NCBI GenBank assembly: GCA_030248225.1
Contig: JASANE010004934.1
Coordinates: forward strand, 42,055 to 106,054
Reading direction: 5' to 3'
From: Trileptium ribeirensis
Lineage: Eukaryota; Nematoda; Enoplea; Enoplida; Thoracostomopsidae
Length of the DNA stretch: 64,000 bases
Below, one piece after another: positions 34,601 through 48,119 of the stretch. The notes under the pieces were generated by a model, which saw nothing but the letters and a program-made list of their open reading frames with translations, was not told the origin of the DNA and ran no database searches. The translations under genes were made by a program, and so were the position numbers. Position 1 is the first letter of the stretch. Each line of letters starts with the position of its first letter.

Positions 34601-36354
34601 TTTCTGTTCCATTATTTAGTAAACTGTGTATACATAAATAAAGAAGTTTTAACATAAAACTGTTCACCAGAAATAAATTTGTGTTTTTAAGAATCTGGAA
34701 AACTGTTTCAACATTAATAAAAAAGGTCTTTACCTGAAATTTATATAATCTAAACAAAAAACATTTTAATATAGATATGGCTTTATTCATGGTCAGAATT
34801 CACCGTCAAATTTATGTCATACAGTTACTGCTATAATTTCCAGTTTTATCCTGTCCGCGCCCTCTTACACATAGGGGAATTTGACATGATATATGACGGT
34901 TACTAGTTGAATGAAATAGTTCTAACATAGCACTTAGCAATTTTGTCGTACAATTCTCAGACGAAACTGTTAATATAAATCGAAATAATATACACGCTAC
35001 AGAATACATCTCTTTTTTGAGCATCTTTTTTGTGCAGGATATTTTTTCGATACTTGGTAATTTCCAACATTTACATTATAAAATATATTTCAAGCGATAT
35101 AGTTTTCTTTTGTCCACATAAAACGCTTATAAGCATTATCGCACATAAATTTATACATTTTCACGGCGTACATTGTGAAATGCGCCAGCCCATCTTTGTC
35201 GAAGGGTTGTGTTTACATGTGCGCTGTTTTTTGTTCCCTTTGAGAAGTATTTTACGAAACGGCGCAACAGCTATTACATAGTAACGTGTCCAACGTATGA
35301 AGATCATTGTGCACTAACATCGTATTTGTTCTGGTAGTATTGGTAGATACATTTTGCTCTTCGAAATGTCATCGAGCATGGAATCTGCTTCCGTTTTTTA
35401 CATATATTTGTGCATGAGCTACGGTTCAGTTAACATTGTGTTACGGCTAGTAGTATAACACAAATATCGCTATTAATTTTTAGTTGTATATATTGTGTTC
35501 GAAAATTTCTGCAATAAAATAAAGCTTTCTAAGTAAATGAACAGTTTTAAAGCATCATGTATAAATTTTATATATATTTTAAACATATATGTTTTTTTAA
35601 AAGCAGCATGTCTAGACGAAGTATCACAAAGAAGTAATACTATATGGAATTTCCGCTTTATCATTTCTCCCCATAAACAGCTAATCAATCGTGTTATAAG
35701 CATTGATTGTCTGCTACAACAATTTACGTAAATACGCGCAGTTTTTTTTATTTTATGCGTTTTCAAAAACATTACATGGAGAGACTTCTTTAAAACATAT
35801 TCATGTAAGCAAACGTTAGTAACTTTATATTACATTACAATGCAATGCTGATTAGAAAATTCGAAATTTTATAGGTATAGAGTTAGTCGGACAACACTGT
35901 CTAAACACTTTCACTAGCATACAATACAACAGATACAAACCTGCTATTTCAAACGTCACAATTTAAAGCTTAGCCATCAATTCGTAGATATAACGATTCA
36001 TTTCAGCATAAATTCAGAATAGTCGCCTATTTACGATTTATAGCAGTGACCGTTAAATGTCATTTTCAAAAATGTACATACAGTGAACATAGTCTCTTAA
36101 AATACATCACATATATTTAATTTAGTATTTTTGGCAGTCTGTATTTTTCCACTTGTTCGTTCTCTATTATACCCACTCCACTTGCGTTTGCTTATGCGCA
36201 GTGCTTATAAAAAGAAAGCTCGGCTTTGATTTTTATAAAGCTGTTTCGTTAAGACTTATAAGAACAAGTAATTTCTTCCAATTTTTTCGTTGCAAAAAAT
36301 AGTTTTTGTTTTTTTTTGTGATGAGGAAGACCGCTCAGAAAAGCAAGTATATTG
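31656..36354. other. AT-rich intergenic DNA
   Basis: No gene is recognised over this 4.7 kb. The one compositional exception is a GC-rich, CpG-containing island of about 100 bp at 33,615-33,715. It lies within a 130-residue open frame at 33,399-33,791 that I cannot assign. Confidence 0.4.
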
Positions 36355-39300
36355 TGTAACAGCCCGACTTTCATGAAACAGATAAAACGTTTAAGTTTAC
36401 TGGAAGGAAAAGGGAAGGGGCCGTACGGACGACCGGATACCGGTGGATTGTGACTTCCTTGCCGATGATACAATTGTTTAGCATTTTATTTGTCGTGAAA
36501 TAAACAATAATGTACAGTGTTTGTGTTTTATACATATATAAGGTCACACTCCACCGCCCGGTTGTGCGGGGTGATTTCGCACCGTCTATGGATTACACTA
36601 TGTAGGTCGATCCTACTGAAAGGAAATAACTGAACGATAATTGCTTGTTGCGTTAACCATGTATTATATATATGATTGTGCACGCATAGGAGAACGGAGC
36701 ATGTCAGGATGGGTCGGAGTCATTACCGAAAATCGAAAATGGGTGGGAAATCTCAGATATGGCTTTTGGGCGTCTTACGACGGGCCCCTCCTGACATGCA
36801 CATAGGGTCACAAAGAGTCAGATGCTGGATGATAACCTGTCAATATGGTGTTAGCAACATATAAATGTCGCATTCGACTAGGAGTATTCGCGCTTGGGAA
36901 CCAGAGAATGTGAGGAAATAGCGAGTATTTCAGGGCAAAATCTCTAAGGCATTATTCTAAGGCATTTCACTAAGATGTCAAATTTTGGGTTTGCAAATAA
37001 ATATAGGGGACCGGGGTGATTGAACCATATTAAGGGCTCCCTATGGGTGCCGAATTGCCCAAGCGGGCCTAAATGTTTGGGCCCCTTAGTACTTACGGAC
37101 CCCAAAACAGGCGCTTAAGCCTCAAATTTTCTAAGCCTAAAAGGACACATAAAATAATTAAAACTCCCCGATTTTTGGCGCTTGGTACATTTATCGGGTC
37201 CTACCCTACCATGTTAGCTGAAAACCGGGGCCGTCCACCCCGCGGGTCCGCTCAGGATTCTCTTAACTCAAAAGGGGAACAAAATTTTGAGTTCCGTGCG
37301 CCTAAATCGGCCTCTGATGGGTCTCTCGGGGGAGACACAACTAAATTATAAATTTTGTCAGTAGTCGATCCGCCAGGGCATGATTCTGGTCCTGACTCCG
37401 ACCGCCTACTGTTTTTCGTTCGTGAGATATCGGCAAAAATGTGCCGATAATTCTATCCGAAAACAGCGCCCCGAGCGCCGTTATATTTTCCTCTTAAAAT
37501 TTTGCCGCATCGACCAGCGGACGGTTTTGTGTTCTTGGCCTGTTCCGGCAGCTGGGCAGCGTAAAAGCGTATCACAGGCGGTCTAATACACAGCGTCGGG
37601 CTTGTGCAGTGTTGTTTATCAGCGGCGGTAACTTGTTTTGATAGCGGCGTTTACACTATATGTACAAATTTAGAGTTTATAGTTATTGTGTTTGTTGTTC
37701 GAATTGGTATATATATGACAGGGGCCCAGGCGGTGAAATTCCTGGTATAAAAGGAATAGACGCGACTGTAAAACGGGACCAGTCGAGACCACTAGATGTA
37801 AATTTGGTCTGGTTTTTCGGCGGTTGTGGCCAATATTGGGGGCTTTGTCGTTTTGGCTTTCGTTTTTGCGTTTTTCTTTACCCAGGTGGGCTCTTCGACA
37901 TGCAGACGTGCGGGAGAGGCCCGCCCGAGGCTTTTTGTAGGTTTTGGACTTTTCGCGCTAGCTTAAGGCAAGGGGTAGCCCTTGCGGGTGTTGGGCGTCC
38001 GATGGGTGCCCCGCGCTCCCATAAGTGCCGTGCCCGCACTACTAAGATAGAAATAAATCTTTTGACAAATTGCAATCAAAAAGGTATGTCTCCGTGCTCG
38101 ACTGGTTCCCCACCAACTTGGTCGTGTTTTTCTTATCAAAACCCAGTGGGTGAACTATTTCAACATTAGTGAGTGTTCAGCGATTGCGAGGAATTACACA
38201 ACCAGATTTGATTAGGTTTAAAATTGCTTGCAGTCACAACGGGAAATCAGGCGCCGACGTTCTAGGTTGGCTTTGAAACCAAAGGGAAAATTTTCACTTG
38301 CTAACGCTAAAAGCTACACAGCCAAAACCATTAGTTTTCACGTCCAAATTGGTTTCAATCTGGTTAAAGCTTTCACTTGGTAACGCACACATTTTCTCAA
38401 TGCTCAATTTGTATAAGACCTCTGTCTATTAGCGTTCAAATATTCAGTTATACATTTGCTCAGGTGCAAACTTTGTCATGTAGACGTGGGGAGGAGTTTC
38501 ACCGAGGTTTCTTTGATGATTTGACTATAGTTCTTGGTCTCACAACCAAAACGGCCGCTCTGCGGGCGCTGGGTTGTCCGTTGGATGCCCCGCGCGCCCG
38601 TAAGCGCTCGGACCCCGACTCCATAGAAGTTTAGTTGTAAGGTGTGTTAAAATAGACTGGGAATTTAAGCCCATCCCAGCTCGAATTAATAAACTTTCGG
38701 GTTGAGGGTTCCGTGTTTCTAAAAGAGCCCAATTGGAGCTCGCAAAATACAATCTCGTCATCCAAGTTAAGGGGTACTAAATAATAAAATTTTGGGTTGC
38801 GGGTTCCGCGTTTCCACAAGAGCCTACAATGGTGCTCCTAAACTGCAAATTTGTCAACCAAATCATAGGGTTTTGACCAGTTGATAAATTTAGGGAACTC
38901 AAATTCGCAGCTATTCATGTCAAGGAAAATGTGGGCGACGAACCATACAAGTGTGTAGGTCTATACTGTACCGACGTGCACCGCGCTTAAGCGTTTTCGA
39001 ATTCTTGGGTTCCAGGCGCGCACGTCATATGCATACAATGTAAATACTTTTGTGCGTTATAAGATGTTCGTGCGCACCCAATTGGGTGATGTAAAATTAC
39101 GGTTTTGTGTGCCCCAGTTTCGGGGAAATGTAACATTTTGTCGCGTGCACCCAGTTTGGGTGGTGTACTAAATACCATATAAAGAAAATGATTAGCAGTA
39201 AATCATCGAGGTGTGTGCTTGAATTTAGGCGATTTGGACTGTACTTGTTCTAGGTCGGACTGGATTAGCCCTTTTGTCACAGGCAGGGATGGCGTTGCTA

Positions 39301-41372
39301 AGGAAACCAGGCGGTCCAAACAGGGTAAAGACGACAACGAAACGTCCGCGTATGCTTCCCATCACGCTCCTTGTACACAAAACCACCCCAATCCGCTACG
39401 CCCATTATTTCATAAAACCAACCAGAACTTTATTCCCATTGTTACTGAACCCAACCAGCCAATAAGTTACACTCCTGTTAAATTGGTTAGTAAAAATTTA
39501 GCCCTGCCTACCCGTGCTGCAATTTTTTTGAACCAACGACCACAATTTTATCGAAATCATTAGGCAAAGTTAGCGTCTGTATCTACTCTGTTGAACCCAG
39601 CTTAGACTCTCTAAGACCTGGGGTCAGCAATACAAACCCCAAAGCCTTTCAAAACCAGGACCCAGTTTTGGAGGAGTTCTCCAAGAGTGTTCTCGGTATG
39701 ATTAAGAATGAGGGAACGATGGGTCAGCCTTATTACATGTGAGCAGGTTTAGGGGATGACCCTCCCTCAGGGGGACCTCCGTACCACTAGGTGCGCGGCC
39801 AATATAGGGGCCAGGTCGAACACACTGGTTAACTCGCCGGCAGCCAACTAAGCTAAGCGGTTCCTTTCGGTCAGCCTAGGGTTCACCGGGGAATCGTGTA
39901 AGCCGGTGTTGTCCGGGCAACACAGTGAAAATTGAGGGTGGTGCAGCTGAGATCCCTTAAGGTCAGAACTGTTCCTAGTACATAAAGAAGTGGGTGCCAC
40001 GCCGTGAGGCGTCAATTTTAGGCGTGCCGAATACAGGCGTGCTGAATAATCTAAGGTTTCGGGGGGTTATTAATAAAATTTTGGGCAGCACTCGGTACAC
40101 CTTATAACCGCTGGGGTGGAGGGTCGGACCTCACGCAAGTATAAACTGTCAATAGGATATGGTTACCTGGTGCAGTCAATATAGCTTTGTACCTGGATCA
40201 TGCAAACTTACTTGTCGAACAGTTTGCCTTGTAAAATGCGGTTGAAACGTTTGTGCTTGCAGGCACATATACTTATTGATTATAGCCAGCTCATGTGGCC
40301 CAAGGGTTTTACGCGGCTGTTTTATTTCGCTAAACAAGAGTATTTCGACTCGTATATCTAGCACGGCTGGACCTGAGATTTCGAGTTGAGGCTGTAAAAT
40401 TTAAGCGCTACTCAAGACCCCGTGAGCTGGAAGTAAGATGTACCGAGTGCCAAGAGGAAGCGATGATAAAACGTCCGGCGGGATGCGTAGTCGGTGGTCG
40501 TGTTTCTGAATATGTGGCACAGTGGCCTGCTGCTTTTTTCGTCCCTATTTCAGGATCATACGCAACTCCGTTATTTATTAGCTTTGCCAATTGATATAAT
40601 TTGCTAATTAATCGTGTTATTGACGCTGTTGTACTGGTAGTCGCGACGATAATTCCAAACTGTAGTACGGACACTGATCGACCCTGCAAATTACACCAAC
40701 CCATTGGTAGTGGAGCTTTTGTTAGGTGTACATTTGGTCGGCTATTTGACTGCGCAATCGACATTGTAACGCGGACACTCAAATCGACCGGGTCACGAAG
40801 CAACATCGTTCTCGTTATACGTCTGCAGCCGGATTGTACGTGCCGTATTTCGACATCATAGAGCTACTACCGCCTACCGGGCCTTAACGGATCGACGAGC
40901 GAAGAACGACTAGATATAGTGCCGTTGCAAAGGACATTGATTGACGTTCAGCTAATTGAAATCGTGGTCAGTATTTAACTTTGTGGTTTGTAACTATTAT
41001 AGTTTTTTCCTCTTTCTCATGCTAATATGTACATACTAATGCGTTTATGTTGAGCACACCTTTAATGAAATAATTGATGTTCAATGAGTACATGGTTCTT
41101 TATGTTGTATGGCGCGTACCTCCAAGGTAGGATTTGACCCAGCTTTCCCATTTTTCCTAATTCGGGGACGCCTGCTCCTTAACGCCTAATTGAAAATCGT
41201 GTCCATCTAACGATATCGGTACCTATAACTACAACAAATTGCTGGTAAATTTTAATCATCCTTTGAAAACCGGAGAGCGTTGAAAACTGGAAATTTCCCA
41301 CACCACCAGGGAAGTGAAATTTCAACAGGAATTAGTAGTAGCTGTTTTGGTTGAGCCAGTTTTAGCGTTGTG
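36355..41372 (+). mobile_element. Putative 5' long terminal region of the giant retroelement
   Basis: It starts TGTAACAGCCCG at 36,355, and its first 66 bases match 57,076-57,141 with about two differences. The second site lies just beyond the coding region, as expected for the starts of the 5' and 3' LTRs. Beyond 66 bases only patchy resemblance is visible, so either the LTRs are extremely diverged or one is rearranged. The 3' boundary and primer-binding site are not certain: TGCGCCCGCGCGAG at about 41,373 is only a candidate. No coding frame in the region looks real. Confidence 0.45.
37870..38640 (+). repeat. Diverged direct duplication inside the putative LTR
   Basis: A block at about 37,890-38,035 (CGACATGCAGACGTG, then TTGGGCGTCCGATGGGTGCC and CGCGCTCCCATAAG) recurs at about 38,475-38,610 (TCATGTAGACGTG, TTGTCCGTTGGATGCC, CGCGCGCCCGTAAG). 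The copies are about 580 bases apart. Confidence 0.75.
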
Positions 41373-41689
41373 CGCCCGCGCGAGATAACGGGCAATCATA
41401 GAGAGCCTTTGGAACATTTGAAAATAGAGTTACCGTCGGCAAATCTGCTCGCGAGCGATAGAGTTGACGACGCGAAGCGAAAGCTTACAGTGCCAGCAAC
41501 ATACGTGAGTAATAAGTACACGAGGATCCTAGTGAATTGAAGTTCTGCTCAACAGTAGAGGATTCCGCGGCAAAGTAAACACATATAGCAAATTATATAT
41601 TATATCATCCGTACCCACGTCAGACTGAGACCACGGACGCCACACAAACTGAAACAAATAGGGATAAATAGCTAATTCGGAATCAAAAA

Positions 41690-43303
41690 TGTCAGTACCA
41701 GCGAGCGCAAATAACGCTAATAAGTGGCAATAATAATAATAACAGCAAATGTAGGAATTGGCGCTGCCACTACGACTGGTAGTACAAATGGACCAAGCCC
41801 CACCGCCTCGGGAGACCCTCTAGTTGCAATCCTGCAGCAGTTGTTGCAACGAACAACGACGGCCCCCAAAATACAAGTACGTGACATTCCATCGTTTTCA
41901 GCAGCCGACGGACAGGACTTCGAAGCCTGGCTGGCTACCTACGACAACCTGACTGACGCAAACGGATGGACGCTACACCAGAAACTAATCTGTTTCCCAA
42001 CTGTACTGAAGGGTGAAGCCCTCAAATTATACGAAAGTTTTCCCGACTGTCAAAAGCAAACCTAGGAAGCCCTTTGCTATAACATGGGTTTCATGTATTC
42101 GTCATCGCTACGCGACGAGGACACTCTAATCATGCTACGTATGCGAGTACACGGAGACCGGAAATCGGTTGCCCTGTACGGACTTGACTTGCAAAACCTC
42201 GTAGACAAAGCATTCCCGGTGAATAACGCGATGCCTTATTACAAAAGTTCCTCCGACAAGGACTATGACGAGAACTAAAATCTGGCGTAGTAGGAATGAC
42301 ATATCCATCTTTTAAGCACATGATGGATAAGCTCAAGTATAAAGAGGACGCTATCGTAGCGTCTCAGAAGGAGGTAGTTGGAATACCGGTTCGCAAAATC
42401 AGCCGGTCCAAAACAGTAAACTGCATATCGCAAGGAAGCGAGAATACCCAGCTAGTAGATCAGATACGTGAGCCCTTAGAGGAGAATAAGCACACTACGG
42501 CAGGTAGCGATGCTACAATCGCTCGGCTTATTGATTTGCTAGATAAACGCGCCGAACAACACCAACTGAATGCGATGATGCAGAATAGTGGTACCCCGGC
42601 AGCCGACGCTAACGCTGTTCCAGCAACACCCATAGGTAACCAATGCTTTCGATGCAGTATGGTAGGACACTTTGCACGGGAATGCCCGTACTGCCGAATG
42701 GACATATACGACCCACCACAAGATGAGTATACCCGCTTAGCTACACGCGCAGCCCCACGCTACATGCAGAATGTACCGCGCCAACTGTTAACGGTTATCC
42801 TAGTGCAACCCCGGAGTATAGGAACCGTCCTCCATACCGAGTAATTGAACACCGAGGAGCAGGTCGATACTCACGACGCGATGACTGGAACCACCAACGA
42901 GGGCCTGTAGGTTACGGGCAACAAGGATATTACCGCCCTGAACCCGCTCCAAATACATACGGAAACTACGGCCGAACCGAATATTACAACCGATCACACA
43001 GCCGCGATACAAACGGACCTAACAATTGGCATAATAACTATAATGCTGCACCTAGCGCACGTTGCACTGGCCCATCACAACCACTGTCAGTCGAAGCAGC
43101 ACCATTCTTCCCGCGCACACCTAGCAACGGCTGGAACAACGCTAATCAAGTAGGGGCATCCCCTCGAGCCAGGCCTTCACAGGCGCCCATGAGTCAAAAT
43201 GAACAATCAGGTCGCCGAAACGCAGGAGTTATGTCAGTAACTCGAGCAGCTGACCCCAAGCTCGCGCATCGTCTGACGTCATGCGACACGAAATGTCGAT
43301 CAT
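41690..43303 (+). pseudogene. gag: Retroelement Gag polyprotein (capsid and nucleocapsid), broken
   Basis: Gag would assemble the particle and package element RNA. The likely start is ATG at 41,690, followed by an Asn-rich leader and a change of frame. The capsid-like part (from about 41,880) shows IPSFSAADGQDFEAWL and LICFPTVLKGEALKLYESF, the pattern of Ty3/gypsy and mag-type capsids. A CX2CX4HX4C zinc knuckle is intact at 42,644-42,685. A third frame (about 42,820-43,303) encodes an Arg/Gly/Asn/Tyr-rich tail typical of nucleic-acid-binding C-termini. Breaks: TAG at 42,062-42,064, a frame change near 42,270 and another near 42,830. Length, about 530 residues, is normal to long for the family. 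Confidence 0.85.
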
Positions 43304-45605
43304 AAAGGAACGCTCGGGAGCTGGTTTGAGTGCCCGATCGGCACAAATAAATGCAATGATCGTTAGAGACAGCGCAATACACGCATAGGATAGCCCGAAC
43401 ATTGAAGCGGAAAACGAAGGTCAGGAGGAATTTGAACCCGAACCAACCCCATACCAACTGAACCTATTGCAAACAAATAAAACCTCAGCACGAGTATTGC
43501 CGCAAGCGACCAGGGCGTGGGGCGACAACGAAGAATTCAATGCAATTGAAAACGAACTAACCAGTACAGTAGAAGTAGGGAGTAGTAAGGCACTAGCTAA
43601 CTATAAAATCGAACGGCGCTCGGCTTCATTGTCTTCGACCCCTGGCGCGCAGGATGTGACTCGCAACTTTGTGAGTAATGGTTGGCCAACCGATGTATGT
43701 GTATATCCCAAAATGGAGTCAGCGCGTAGTGATGGAAACCGAGATACCGAGAGGAGTGAGAGGGGAGGAGGAGTTGAGGATCTAATGGAACCAAAGGAAC
43801 CTAATGTACCTGACATGCCGAGTGAGAAATTGGAGGTGAACGTTCGTACTTAGGGGGCCGATTAATACGGCATCCGTGTGTGGCAATGACCCCAGCGCTG
43901 GTACGTGTAACCCATCTCAGGCGGCGGGATATCAGAAGAAACCTAACGGACCTATGGATGTGGAACCTAAGGAACTAATGCTTGGAGAACCTAATGAACC
44001 TAATGAAATGGAACCTAGAGAGACGCCGTTCGGACTTCGGGGGCCGATTAATAGGGGTCGCGTGTGTGGCGATGGCTCTAACGCCGGCGCGGTAACGCCT
44101 GGTGAACCCGCGAATTTTCACAAAGACCAATTAATGGTCGAGGGCGATGGATACGAGAGTCCTAGCCTTAGTCAAAATTGTATGTGTGTAGAATGGTGTA
44201 ACTGTGTGAATGCTGTTGCTGAAGTTGTTGATTCAAAGGTTGATGTAAGCGCGGCACCAGAAGAACCTGCAGCAGGAGTTGTGAACCTAATGGAACCTAA
44301 GTATCTTTAGAGGCCCGGGCAGAGCGTAGATGACACTGGCCAGGAGAAGGGAGGCGTTAGGAAGCGAGCCGTACCGATGGCCCGAGCTCCGTTCAAAATT
44401 GTAATTTATATGTAGGACCGAACTCGTATCGAGTCCGGTCCCTGAGTGTAGGGGCCATGGAATCTGACCGGGTGGGAAACTACGGTTTGCGTCTGTCGTG
44501 GCACAGTCAATCCAACCGGCAGGTGAACATGTGTGTGTTTGAGTCTGAGTCGACCGGAACCGGCACCTCCAGTATGTGTGTCGAACCGGGAAGACCAACC
44601 GTGCCACATGCGAGCAAAAAGGGTTCCGAGCCACATGGAGACAAAACTGGGCCGAGTGCCGAAGTTATTTTTGGTATAGATTATCATAGTAGTCACGCAA
44701 CAATGAGCCTGATTTTGAATGGTAAGGATAAGGGATTGAAACCAAAGGAATAAGCATAACTTAATATTGAACCGAGGGAACCAATAACTACCAGCGTAAG
44801 CTCGAATATTATGATTTTGACGCCCATGGTACTAGAAATGAGTGCAAACGCCCGAGTAACCAATCGAATGGTGGAATAACCAGCAACACAACCGGAGATA
44901 GTAACCTGTCACCTAAGTAGCGGAGTAGTAAATGAAATTGGATATGGAACGATCATATTGCCGGTAAACTTGATGGACGTAATTGAACAAACGCTGGATA
45001 CACCTAGAACACTGCGAACTAGACAAATCTGGGAGCCCATTGACGCTAACTCCACCACAGAGCTTACAAGCAACCACATAGCAACACCTGAACAGGCAAC
45101 GCATCAACTAAGCTTGCAAACTAACAAACAACACAGTCTTGACATCGTGCTAAGAACGATATTTTCGAAGGGTCCTACGAACAAAAGGTAGGGCCCCTAA
45201 TTCTGCAGGAATTACTCAAAGAGGAATGTTTGATATTGCTGGGGCCGGAGTCCGAGTTCGCGCCCACGATCATAACCCTGGGACCTGGGAAATTACCCTG
45301 CTATTCATTGATACCTCCTCGGCTACGCCCAGAAAGAGGAAAGGTACTCGCAAGGGCTCTATTTTATCGGAAGATCATAGCCGTGTTGGAGCGGATTTGT
45401 CGTGCCCACCAGCTGCTCAGAGCTCGGGCGGCTGGAACGGCCCAACTGGACCGACGGCGGGACGCTGCCGCGAAGGTTTATTAGAACTAGTTGTCCGGGT
45501 ACTAAACTCAATGAGCATTACCGAAGCCATCACTGAATTGTACCGTTCTCAGATCCTATCCTTCGAACATGCGAAGCGTGTGAGGAACAATTTAACACAA
45601 ATTTT
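43304..45605 (+). pseudogene. Uncharacterised region between gag and the envelope-like gene
   Basis: I do not recognise these proteins. A plus-strand frame running 43,386-44,310 with one stop is hydrophilic and carries short MEPKEP, VEPKEL, GEPNEPNE and MEPRE repeats. A ~185-bp direct DNA repeat lies inside (GGGGGCCGATTAATA at 43,853 and 44,038), each copy encoding GPIN..VCG(N/D). Further open stretches follow at 44,457-44,753, 44,958-45,191 and 45,226-45,786 in varying frames. Position suggests an extra gag-linked or accessory protein of the element. Decay prevents deciding whether it was one ORF or several. Confidence 0.4.
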
Positions 45606-48119
45606 ATGCCCACCGACGGTGGTACTTTTGTCACCTATCATGACGAGTGGGACTATGCCGGGAATTTGTCAGCAGACCATGGAACAAGATCCGAGAGAAG
45701 TGATCCGAGGAGAAGTGATTCCTATGGAAGTGATCCGAGCGAGGAGATGGACGCAATCCCAACCGTCAATCCGGACGTTGACATAACGTTCATTGACGAG
45801 GAGGAGCTTGAGAGTGAGTTGAGTACATGGCGCAGTGACATGAGTGAGGACAAGTTTGACGCGCCCGCTATTGCATCATTCGACTCTGACGACGTAGTTT
45901 CTGAACTCAACTCCATCTCGGACAATGACGATCTCGAAAACGAACCATACATTGGCACAAGTGAGAGCGGCCGAGTAATACTGACCAGGTCGGTCCGGCC
46001 CTTCTCAAACGTATTAAGTCAACGACATACAGCAGCTGTAGGATTATGGAGCCGAGGAACTAGGTTCGTGGGAATAATGCTTTTCCTGCTTATCCTCCAA
46101 CAACTAGGGCAAACTCAGGCAATCGCCACGCCATTTTCGGACAAGGTAGCACGCTTAGGAGCCATGGCAACCAACAAGTGTGTACATTGATCGAACCGCA
46201 GGGTTTGGTAATAACCACCTCGCGATCCACCTTCCTACCGATCGTTTTGCGACTGTCCCTGGATGGGCTACAACCGAGCAGACAAGCACACTGTATGGCA
46301 TGGTGTGTTTACACCCCCAGAAGTAAATCATGTCTGGGAGACTGCTGTTCCAACCGTAATTGTATTACCATGCCGGATTTACAACCTAAAGTTCAGGAGT
46401 TAGAAAGAGAACTACGAAGCACATACCAAGGCGTGTTTGAGACGAGCTACTATATGGCTTTAATGCGCGAGTATTGTGAAGCGAACGTTCCTTTTTGCTA
46501 AGAGCCTAGGGCTCGGAAGAAACGATTTCTCGCTGCATTAGCCGGAGTTGCTGGCGTAGTTACAGGATTCCTAGGGGTTGGAGTAGCTTTTACTAATGCG
46601 GTGCATCTAAAGGACCTAAATAAACAGGTGGTCGCACTGTCTAAGGAAATGCGGAACACTTACAACGTAGCCTATGGTAACTCGCGAGTGATCATGAAAT
46701 TAACACGTGCCAACGAGGAACTCTACTCATTTCTACATCATGAGATGCAGGAGGTGGTTAGTATGATAGAACAAGTAAGGTGCCAGGAACAGCGTTACGT
46801 TACGGAGGTCCATCGTGAATTGGTGAACCACATGTTTTGCACCGGCCTGCGCTCTTCGGTTGACCCCGTCATGGAAGCCAATATGAGCGGGCACCTGTCA
46901 CCAAAAGTGGTGGACGCCACGACGCTAAAGAATCTATTCCAGAAGGATCTGAGGATATCGCAAACCATATTAATACGTGAGCCGGCGCTAGACTAGCAAT
47001 TTGGACATATTTACCCGGTACACATCGACCTGGGCGCGTTTAAGTTTGCGTTCATTTTGAGGGTATCACTAGTCACGTCAAACGATGTTCGGCCTTATTT
47101 TCGGATCTACAACGTTGGTTGGAATGTACTGGAGCATAGCGCATATGAGCTGCCTCTGCCGGAATACGCCACGCGAGTTGAACGGACGCGGTATGAGGTG
47201 TTGAACTTACACGCATGCAACACGCGACCCGGCGTTGCTTTTTGCGAAGTCCACGCATTGCCTACCGATCATACTTCACGCTGTCTGGATTGGATCATCA
47301 TGGGCGAAGACGTTCCAGATGACACACGCTACATATGCATGAATAGCGCACTGGTCGGGCCAATGGTCAACCATACCGACGTGTACACCACCTCTCAAGG
47401 AGTGTTAATTCGAACCGCCGAGCCCAAAGCCGTTGTTTCCAAGAAAAAACACCATCAAAATACCAGAAAATGGAGTGCTGTGCTTGTCGCACGGTAATTC
47501 CACCCAACTAGTGGTCGGACCACTAATGCTTGCCAGCACGCTAGATGCTCCGAAGGTCACCGTTCACGCTGGACCCAACATCACCGTACATGACTTCCCA
47601 GATATCCCTCTTAGGCCGATCACCTGGAGCTGATTAGAACACGCCAAGGCAACTAATCTGCAAGTCCAACAGATCGCCGACGAACAGTTTAAAAAGATGA
47701 TCGATTTTCCCTACATTACAACGACAGGAATAGCTCCTTATTTGTGGATCCAGGTAGCTGTGGTAATCTTCGGCATTGCCATATTTTGCTTCAAGAAGAA
47801 ATCCGGTTTCTGCGCCAAATGCATAAAAGGGCGACTACAGCGCGTGTGGCAACTCCGCCCACGCAGTCAGACTGACCCGAAACGGCTCGGAGTGAGCATC
47901 AAAACTGAGGGTGAGCGCGGCGTCGCTGACACACTGCGGCCATTGGTGTCCGCTCCGGCCGCATCTGCAGAGCATTTGGAGTTACGGACGTTTAGCCATC
48001 GTCGGTCGGCCCGGATAAACTCAGCCATCGCAAAAGAGAGTGAGGTGTCGCTTTGGTCGAACCTACCGAACTATTTGCAGTGTCCGAGCGTGCGCAATGT
48101 AGAGGACATCGTACAGTAG
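45606..48119 (+). pseudogene. env: Envelope-like class I fusion glycoprotein, broken
   Basis: Such proteins mediate membrane fusion. In order: an acidic N-terminal extension (about 150 residues from 45,606); a short signal-anchor-like hydrophobic segment at 46,065-46,100; a Cys-rich ectodomain (46,180-46,500); a furin-type RARKKR site at 46,508-46,525; and a Gly/Ala/Val-rich fusion-peptide-like stretch to about 46,591. A heptad-bearing helix, a second Cys-containing domain and a transmembrane span (47,733-47,792) with a KKK-starting cytoplasmic tail follow. Breaks: TAA at 46,499, TAG at 46,994, TGA at 47,631, and frame changes near 46,170 and 47,430. It lies between gag and protease, not after integrase, and its last 80 bases overlap the protease frame. 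Family assignment (errantivirus or other) is open. Confidence 0.7.

Noticed and set aside
41365..41395. TGCGCCCGCGCGAG as the primer-binding site of the giant element
   Set aside because: Position is plausible, but the LTR 3' end with a TGTTACA-type terminus was not found beside it, so it is only noted as a candidate.
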